NCBI GenBank assembly: GCA_007134165.1
Contig: SLLJ01000128.1
Span: 1-17,186, forward strand
Length of the DNA stretch: 17,186 nt
From: Nitriliruptoraceae bacterium
GTDB taxonomy: Bacteria > Actinomycetota > Nitriliruptoria > Nitriliruptorales > Nitriliruptoraceae
Reading direction: 5' to 3'
Below, piece by piece: positions 7,373 through 12,634 of this stretch (position 1 is the first letter of the stretch; every line of letters begins with the position of its first letter). The notes below the pieces were generated by a model. It was not told where the DNA came from, made no database searches, and saw only the letters and a list, made by a program, of their open reading frames with translations. A program made the position numbers and the translations under genes.

Positions 7373-8169
7373 GACCAGCACCTCTCGAGCGTCCGGCGGG
7401 CGAGCACCCCGGCCGCGTGCCGGCGGTAGGCGGCGCTCGCGCGGTGGTCGTCGATGGGCGCGATCTCCTCGCGCACCAGCGCCTCGAACCGGTCGAGCAC
7501 CGCCGCCGAGGGCCGGACGGTGCCCGACACCAGGGCCTCGGCGCGGCGCGCGCGCCGCACCGTGGGCCCGACCGCACCCAGCGCCACCCGGGTGGCGCCA
7601 TCGGCGTCGCGCACCACGCAGCAGTTGACGGTGGCGATCACCATCGCCTGGCGTACCCCGACCTTGGCGAACGCCTGGTGGGGCGGCAGGGCCTCGGGCA
7701 ACTGCACGCCCACGATCAGCTCGCCGGGCTGCCGGGCCGTGCGCTTGGGGCCGAGCAGGAACTCGTCCCAGGCCAGCCGCCGACGCCCCCGGTCCGAGGC
7801 CAGCACGACCTCGGCGTCGAGGGCCGCGAGCCACGGCAGCGCGTCGCCGGCGGGACTGGCCGTGCCGAGGTTGCCCCCGAGCGTGCCCACCGCCCGGATC
7901 TGGGGGGAGCCCACCGTGCGCGCCAGCTGCGCCAGACCGGTGACCGGTCCGGATTCCATCCGCGCCCAGCTCACCCCGGCGCCGATCATCCGCTCATCCC
8001 ATTCGCGCAGCTCGGGCACCCGGCGCAGTGCCACCACCGAGGCGGGCCGCCGGTGGGTCAGGTTCACCTCGACCATCAGGTCCGTGCCCCCGGCCAGCAG
8101 GGTCGCGTGCGGGTCGGCCGCGAGCGCAGCAAGGGCCTCATCGAGACCCTCGGGCCGCTCGATGTGCAT
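7369..8169 (-). CDS. molybdenum hydroxylase FAD-binding subunit (XdhB/CoxM-like), copy 1
   Basis: FAD subunit of 266 aa that hands electrons to NAD+ or another acceptor. FAD-binding motifs are LLAGGTDL (24-31) and VGTLGGNLG (94-102), followed by the usual C-terminal CoxM-type domain ending in YRRHAAGVLARRTLE. The ATG at 8169 is preferred, with AGGGGG 9 nt upstream. A GTG two codons earlier (8175) is possible but would leave only 3 nt of spacing. It is the first gene of the leftward operon and faces the carbamoyltransferase operon across a 227-bp regulatory region. Length and motif order are normal for the family. Confidence 0.9.
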   Translation of the reverse strand: MHIERPEGLDEALAALAADPHATLLAGGTDLMVEVNLTHRRPASVVALRRVPELREWDERMIGAGVSWARMESGPVTGLAQLARTVGSPQIRAVGTLGGNLGTASPAGDALPWLAALDAEVVLASDRGRRRLAWDEFLLGPKRTARQPGELIVGVQLPEALPPHQAFAKVGVRQAMVIATVNCCVVRDADGATRVALGAVGPTVRRARRAEALVSGTVRPSAAVLDRFEALVREEIAPIDDHRASAAYRRHAAGVLARRTLERCWS

Positions 8170-8396
8170 GGGCACGCACCCCCTGCGTCGACCCTCCGGA
8201 CGCTAGCCCACCCGCCGCGTCCCGGGCAGCGGCACCAGCCCATCACCTGGGGGTCCTTCGCCCCTCGTCACCGAGCCCGAACGCCAGCATGATCGGTCCC
8301 GACCGTCATCGACCCAACCCACCCACCTTGCCCGACCCAACCCACCCACCTTGCCCGACCCAACTCACCCACCCTCGCCACCCCAAGGACCGTCCC
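8170..8396. promoter_or_regulatory. divergent promoter region between the two purine operons
   Basis: Both operons must start here. Rightward, TCGTCA (8265-8270) and CATGAT (8288-8293) are separated by exactly 17 bp and make a plausible -35/-10 pair. Just downstream is a near-palindrome at 8289-8309: ATGA, an unpaired T, CGGTC, CC, GACCG, TCAT. Its position just past the -10 would suit a repressor. Leftward, TAGCGT on the minus strand (8205 to 8200) could be a -10, but no good -35 is seen. The carbamoyltransferase ribosome-binding site is AAGGA, 7 nt before the ATG at 8397. All elements are by eye only. Confidence 0.35.
8310..8379. repeat. C-rich 23-bp tandem repeat with G-quadruplex potential on the minus strand
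   Basis: Two identical 23-bp units (8310-8332 and 8333-8355, each beginning CGACCCAACCCACCC) are followed by a diverged 24-bp unit (8356-8379). Read on the minus strand, 8347 to 8331 gives four GGG runs with loops of 1, 2 and 2 nt. 8374 to 8354 gives another four with loops of 1, 6 and 2 nt. It lies between the putative rightward promoter and the first carbamoyltransferase gene, in its 5' untranslated region. Confidence 0.85.
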
Positions 8397-9350
8397 ATGA
8401 GGAGTTTCGCCGGCCGCGACATCCTGTCGCTCAAAGGCTTCGAGCGCGCCGAGTTCGAGCACGTGTTCCAGGTCGCCGACGAGCTCGAGCCGATCGCCCG
8501 GGCCCGGCGCAGCACCGACCTGCTGGCCGGCAAGACCCTGGTGACGGCCTTCTACCAGCCCTCGACCCGCACGCGGTTGGCCCACGAGGCCGCGATGCAC
8601 CGGCTCGGTGGCAACGTGCTCGGCTTCTCCGACGCGAAGATGACCCGCGCCGGGGACTTCTACCAGGAGTCCATCAAGGACACCGTGCACATGCTGGAGT
8701 ACTACGGCGACGCGATCGTGATGCGCCACTTCCAGCAGGGCGCACCACACGAGGCAGCGCGGTGGGCCAGCATCCCGGTCATCAACGCCGGGGATGGCTG
8801 GGGCGAGCACCCGACCCAGGTCCTCACCGACCTGTACACGGTGCGACGCGAGCTCGGCCAGGTCGACGGGCTCACCTTCCTGTGCATCGGCGACATGCGC
8901 ATGCGCACGATGCATTCGATCGGCTACGCGCTGACCCAGTTCGACGCCGAGATGATCGCGGTGGCACCCCCCGAGATGTCACTGACCGAGGAGTTCACCG
9001 CCGAGCTCGCCGCTCAGAACCTCGACGTCCGGCAGGTCGACCACGTCGCCGAGGCGATCGGCGAGGCCGACGTCATCTACATGGAACCGGTCGTGCAGGC
9101 CGACTACACCGCCAGCCGTGACGAACGCGGCGAACAGGTGGGCACCACCCCCGAGAACTACCGGGTGACCCGCGAACTGCTGCGCGAGGCCAAGTCCGAC
9201 GCGATCGTGCTGCACTCGCTGCCGCGGATGGACGAGCTGCCCCCCGACGTCGACGACACCCGGCACGCGCGGTACTGGGAGGAGGCCTACTACGGCGTGG
9301 TGATGCGTATGGCGCTGCTGTCGCTGGTCCTCGGCGCGCAGGAGCGATGA
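8397..9350 (+). CDS. aspartate-transcarbamylase-like carbamoyltransferase of unknown amino substrate
   Basis: 317-aa member of the aspartate/ornithine carbamoyltransferase family. The carbamoyl-phosphate site is intact: PSTRTR (55-60), MRH (109-111), HPTQ (138-141) and HSLPR (273-277). The body resembles PyrB (VPVINAGDG, VDDTRHARYW). The residues that select aspartate do not: the 80s loop, with two lysines in E. coli ATCase, reads AKMTRAGDFYQES and is one residue longer, and the position of E. coli Arg229 (YMTRVQ) appears as YMEPVVQ. It is therefore unlikely to be the pyrimidine enzyme. It is immediately followed by a YgeW homologue and carbamate kinase, so it probably works in reverse, phosphorolysing a ureido compound to carbamoyl phosphate. 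The ATG at 8397 has AAGGA 7 nt upstream and conserved sequence begins at once. Longer upstream in-frame reading crosses the repeat and is not supported. Confidence 0.82.
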   Translation: MRSFAGRDILSLKGFERAEFEHVFQVADELEPIARARRSTDLLAGKTLVTAFYQPSTRTRLAHEAAMHRLGGNVLGFSDAKMTRAGDFYQESIKDTVHMLEYYGDAIVMRHFQQGAPHEAARWASIPVINAGDGWGEHPTQVLTDLYTVRRELGQVDGLTFLCIGDMRMRTMHSIGYALTQFDAEMIAVAPPEMSLTEEFTAELAAQNLDVRQVDHVAEAIGEADVIYMEPVVQADYTASRDERGEQVGTTPENYRVTRELLREAKSDAIVLHSLPRMDELPPDVDDTRHARYWEEAYYGVVMRMALLSLVLGAQER

Positions 9351-9353
9351 GCG

Positions 9354-10328
9354 ATGCAGACCCTGCTGCGCGGCCGTGACCTGATCACCACCCAGGAGTG
9401 GACCCGCGACGAGCTCGACACCGTGTTGGAGGTCGCGCGGGACCTCAAGCGCCGCCGGGCGCTGGGCGAGCCCCACGCACTGCTGCGCGACAAGGTGCTC
9501 GCGATGCTGTTCTTCTTCTCCTCCACCCGGACGCGGGCCAGCTTCGAGGCGGGCATGGCCCAACTCGGCGGCCACGCCCAGTTCATCGAGTCGGCCAGCA
9601 CCCAGATCGCCCACGGCGACACCGCCACCGAGATCGGCGAGATCCTCGGCCGCTACAACGACGGTCTGGCCATCCGCCAGGTCGACTGGGGAGTGGGCAA
9701 CGCCTACCAGCGGGCCGTCGCCGCTGCCAGCCGCGTGCCGGTGCTCAACATGCAGTGCGACCGGTTCCATCCCTTCCAGGCGCTGGCCGACCTGCTGACC
9801 ATCGTCGAGCGGCACCCCGACCCGCGCGGCGCGACCATCAACGTCAGCTGGGCGTATGCCTCCAGCTACCAGAAGCCGCTGTCGGTGCCCCAGAGCCTGA
9901 TCCTGCTCATGACCCGCTACGGGCTCGACGTGCGCCTGACCCACCCGCCGGAGTTCGGGCTGCAGCCCGACCTGATGCAGCAGGCCCGGGCCAACGCCGA
10001 GGTGGCGGGCGGCAGCTTCGAGGTGCTCGACGACTTCGACGCCGGCTTCGTGGATGCCGACATCGTCTACCCCAAGTCCTGGGGTTGCATGCTGACCACT
10101 CCGGACCTCGAGGAGTCGGCCGCGATCGGCGCGCGCTACACCGACTGGATCGCCGACGAACGACGCCTTGCGCTGGCCCGGCCCGACGCCATGTACCTGC
10201 ACTGCCTGCCCGCCGATCGCGGCGTCGAGGTCACCGACGCGGTCATCGACGGACCCAACAGCGCGGTGTTCGACGAGGCGGAGAACCGGCTGCACGTGCA
10301 GAAGGCCGTCATGGCCCTGACGATGTAG
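9354..10328 (+). CDS. ygeW: YgeW-like knotted carbamoyltransferase
   Basis: 324-aa transcarbamylase. The carbamoyl-phosphate motif is SSTRTR (56-61), with HPFQ (139-142) and HCLPADR (283-289). TQIAHGDT (83-90), GNAYQRAV (115-122), LNMQCDRFHP (131-140), VSWAYASSYQKPLSVPQ (164-180) and DADIVYPKSWG (234-244) match E. coli YgeW closely. KPLSVP is the proline-containing loop that forms the knot in YgeW and acetyl/succinyl-ornithine transcarbamylases. The C-terminus (CLPADRGVEVTDAVIDGP...FDEAENRLH) reads like ornithine carbamoyltransferase, and the protein is much shorter than E. coli YgeW (about 396 aa). It lies 3 bp after the ATCase-like gene and 10 bp before carbamate kinase. The likely role is phosphorolysis of a ureido intermediate of purine breakdown; the true substrate is unproven. 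Confidence 0.85.
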   Translation: MQTLLRGRDLITTQEWTRDELDTVLEVARDLKRRRALGEPHALLRDKVLAMLFFFSSTRTRASFEAGMAQLGGHAQFIESASTQIAHGDTATEIGEILGRYNDGLAIRQVDWGVGNAYQRAVAAASRVPVLNMQCDRFHPFQALADLLTIVERHPDPRGATINVSWAYASSYQKPLSVPQSLILLMTRYGLDVRLTHPPEFGLQPDLMQQARANAEVAGGSFEVLDDFDAGFVDADIVYPKSWGCMLTTPDLEESAAIGARYTDWIADERRLALARPDAMYLHCLPADRGVEVTDAVIDGPNSAVFDEAENRLHVQKAVMALTM

Positions 10329-10338
10329 GAGGCGCCGC

Positions 10339-11289
10339 GTGCGCATCGAGAACCGGGTGGTGGTGGCGATCGGGGGCAACAGCCTGATCCCCGACGCCGA
10401 GCACCAGAGCGTCGAGGATCAGTTCCGCGCCGCGCGCGCCACCGACCATTCGCTGGGTGAGCTGGTCGCACGCGGGCTCGAGGTCGCGGTCGTGCACGGC
10501 AACGGCCCCCAGGTCGGCTTCATCCTGCTGCGCTCCGAGCTCGCCCGCCACCAGCTGCACGAGGTCCCGCTCGACGTGTGCGTGGCCGACACCCAGGGCG
10601 CGATCGGCTACCTGCTGCAGCAGAAACTGGTCGAGGACCTGCGCGTGCGCGGCATCGACCGGGGGGTGGTCTCCCTGGTCACCCAGGTCGAGGTCGACCC
10701 CGACGACCCGGCCTTCGCCGCCCCGACCAAGCCGATCGGCTCGTTCCTGGATGCCGAGGAGGCGGCGCAGCGCCACCGCGACGAGGGCTGGGACGTGGCC
10801 GAGGACGCCGACCGCGGCTGGCGGCGGGTGGTGGCCTCACCACGACCTCGGCGGATCCTCGAGCTCGACGCGATCCGCCGCCTGCTCGACGACGGGTTCG
10901 TGGTGATCGCGGTCGGCGGCGGCGGGATCCCGGTGGTCGTGGACCCCGACGGCACCCTGCGCGGGGTGGCCGCGGTGATCGACAAGGACCATGCGGCGGC
11001 GCTGCTGGCCACCGAGCTCGGTGCCGCCCGACTCCTGATCAGCACCGCGGTCGACCGCGTCAGCCTGCACTTCGGTACGCCCCGCCAACGCGCGGTGGAC
11101 CACCTCACGCTGGCCGAGGCCCGCGCCCACCTCGCCGACGGTCACCACTTCGCACCCGGCAGCATGGCTCCCAAGATCGAGGCGGTGACGACCTTCCTCG
11201 CCGCCGGCGGGCACGAGGCGGTGATCACCAGCCCGGCCCTGCTGCCCGCCGCGCTCGACGGTCGGGCCGGCACCCGCATCACCCCCTGA
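10339..11289 (+). CDS. arcC: carbamate kinase
   Basis: 316-aa amino-acid-kinase-fold enzyme that transfers phosphate from carbamoyl phosphate to ADP, giving ATP, CO2 and ammonia. Landmarks are VVVAIGGNSL (7-16), VVHGNGPQVG (51-60), the glycine-rich VIAVGGGGIPVV, AVIDKDHAAALLA, and FAPGSMAPKIEA, all typical of ArcC/YqeA. The start is GTG at 10339, with AGGAGG 6 nt upstream, and conserved sequence begins within a few residues. It lies 10 bp after the YgeW-like gene and 26 bp before the second hydroxylase operon segment. There is no arginine deiminase gene nearby, so the carbamoyl phosphate most likely comes from the two adjacent transcarbamylases. This parallels yqeA in the E. coli purine locus. 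Confidence 0.95.
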   Translation: MRIENRVVVAIGGNSLIPDAEHQSVEDQFRAARATDHSLGELVARGLEVAVVHGNGPQVGFILLRSELARHQLHEVPLDVCVADTQGAIGYLLQQKLVEDLRVRGIDRGVVSLVTQVEVDPDDPAFAAPTKPIGSFLDAEEAAQRHRDEGWDVAEDADRGWRRVVASPRPRRILELDAIRRLLDDGFVVIAVGGGGIPVVVDPDGTLRGVAAVIDKDHAAALLATELGAARLLISTAVDRVSLHFGTPRQRAVDHLTLAEARAHLADGHHFAPGSMAPKIEAVTTFLAAGGHEAVITSPALLPAALDGRAGTRITP

Positions 11290-11315
11290 ACCGGACCCTC
11301 GACGCAAGGCCGACG

Positions 11316-12158
11316 ATGCCGACGATCGCCCATTACCACCGACCGCCGGACCTCGACACCGTCTGGGGGCTGCTGCGCGACGCCGAGGGCTCCGCCCGCC
11401 TGCTGGCGGGCGGTTCGGACCTGGTGCTGCGCTGCCCGCCCGAGGTCGACACGCTGATCGATCTGTCCGCGGCCGGACTGGCCGGGGTGTCGGTCCGGCC
11501 CGACGGCAGCCTGGCCATCGGCGCGATGACCACGTTCAGCGACCTGCTCGTCGCCGCGCCGGTGACCGACCACCTCGGCGGCCTGCTCCACGACGTGCTC
11601 GCCGACTTCGGTTCGGTGCTGCACCGCAACCAGGCCACGGTCGGCGGGCACGTGGCCCGCGCACGGATGTCGGATCTGATCCCGGGGCTGCTGGCCGCGG
11701 ATGCCGAGGTGGTGGTGCGCACCGAGGACACCAGTACCCGGGCTCTGGCCGACCACCTCGCCGCACCCCCCACCACCCATGTGCTCACCGAGGTACGCCT
11801 GCCCGTTGCCCGGGGCCCGGCGGCCGGAGCCTTCACCCGGTTCTCGCGCTCGGCCTTCGACCATGCGCTGCTCAACGTCGCCTGCGTGGTGCACCTCGAC
11901 GCCGGGGTGGTGCGCACCGCGCGGGTCGTGGTCGGCGAGACCGGCGTGCTCGGACGCCGGCTGAGAGCCGCCGAGGCGGCGCTGACCGGGCGGCCGCTGA
12001 CCGAGGCCACGATCCAAGCCGCTGCACAGGCGGTCGTCGCCGAACTGGACCCGCGGCAGGACGCGCTGGCCTCCGCCGACTACCGTCGGCACCTGGCCGG
12101 GGTCGGCACCCGCCGCTGCCTGCAGCGAGCGGCCGAGCGACTCGGGGAGGTGGCGTGA
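11316..12158 (+). CDS. molybdenum hydroxylase FAD-binding subunit (XdhB/CoxM-like), copy 2
   Basis: 280-aa FAD subunit of the second hydroxylase. The first FAD motif is RLLAGGSDL (28-36). The second reads NQATVGGHVARA (105-116), with His where most relatives have Asn (GGN). The C-terminal domain ends in the usual DYRRHLAGVGTRRCL. The ATG at 11316 has AAGG 6 nt upstream; further upstream reading in this frame is only the shadow of carbamate kinase. The stop shares a base with the start of the 2Fe-2S gene (TGATG, 12156-12160). It differs clearly from the copy-1 FAD subunit in length and sequence, so it is not a recent duplicate. Confidence 0.9.
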   Translation: MPTIAHYHRPPDLDTVWGLLRDAEGSARLLAGGSDLVLRCPPEVDTLIDLSAAGLAGVSVRPDGSLAIGAMTTFSDLLVAAPVTDHLGGLLHDVLADFGSVLHRNQATVGGHVARARMSDLIPGLLAADAEVVVRTEDTSTRALADHLAAPPTTHVLTEVRLPVARGPAAGAFTRFSRSAFDHALLNVACVVHLDAGVVRTARVVVGETGVLGRRLRAAEAALTGRPLTEATIQAAAQAVVAELDPRQDALASADYRRHLAGVGTRRCLQRAAERLGEVA

Positions 12159-12634
12159 TGCGCATCGAGTTCGAGCTCGACGCCCGCACCATCACGGTCG
12201 AGATCGCCCCGGGCGAGACCCTCATGACGCTGCTGCGCCGCATCGGCGCGGTGTCGGTCAAGGATGGCTGCTCCCGCGGCGACTGCGGGTCGTGCGCGGT
12301 CCGGCTCGACGGACGGGCGGTGACCTCCTGCCTGCTGTTCGCCGCCCAGGCGGACGGCCGGCGGGTGCAGACCGCCGCGGGGCTCGCGGACGCCACCGGC
12401 GGGCTGCACCCGCTGCAACGGGCGCTGGTGGATGCCGGTGGCGTGCAGTGCGGCTACTGCACCCCCGGGGTGCTGATGGCCGCCATGGACCTGCTCGAGT
12501 CCGACCCGGACCCGGGCGAGCAGGAGGTGCGCACCGCGCTGGCCGGCAACCTGTGCCGCTGCACCGGGTACGTCAAGATCATCGAGGGCGTGCGCGACGC
12601 GGCCGCGCTGCTGCGGGAGGCCGAGCATGACTGA
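12158..12634 (+). CDS. molybdenum hydroxylase 2Fe-2S subunit (XdhC-like), copy 2
   Basis: 158-aa iron-sulfur subunit of the second hydroxylase. Cluster ligands are Cys38, Cys43, Cys46 and Cys58 (CSRGDCGSC then SCL) and Cys98, Cys101, Cys133 and Cys135 (QCGYC, NLCRCTGY). The ATG at 12158 has GGGGAGG 7 nt upstream; the GTG one codon earlier is too close to it. It overlaps the FAD gene by one base and the Mo-subunit gene by 8 bp (12627-12634), which indicates coupled translation. All eight cysteines are present, so electron transfer should be intact. Confidence 0.93.
   Translation: MRIEFELDARTITVEIAPGETLMTLLRRIGAVSVKDGCSRGDCGSCAVRLDGRAVTSCLLFAAQADGRRVQTAAGLADATGGLHPLQRALVDAGGVQCGYCTPGVLMAAMDLLESDPDPGEQEVRTALAGNLCRCTGYVKIIEGVRDAAALLREAEHD

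Noticed and set aside
8028..8396. N-terminal extension of the ATCase-like protein to 8028
   Set aside because: The extension runs through the antisense of the FAD-subunit gene and the C-rich repeat. Conserved sequence and a ribosome-binding site begin at 8397.
8397..11289. arginine deiminase (arc) operon
   Set aside because: Carbamate kinase is present, but there is no arginine deiminase or arginine/ornithine antiporter, and neither transcarbamylase is a normal catabolic ornithine enzyme.
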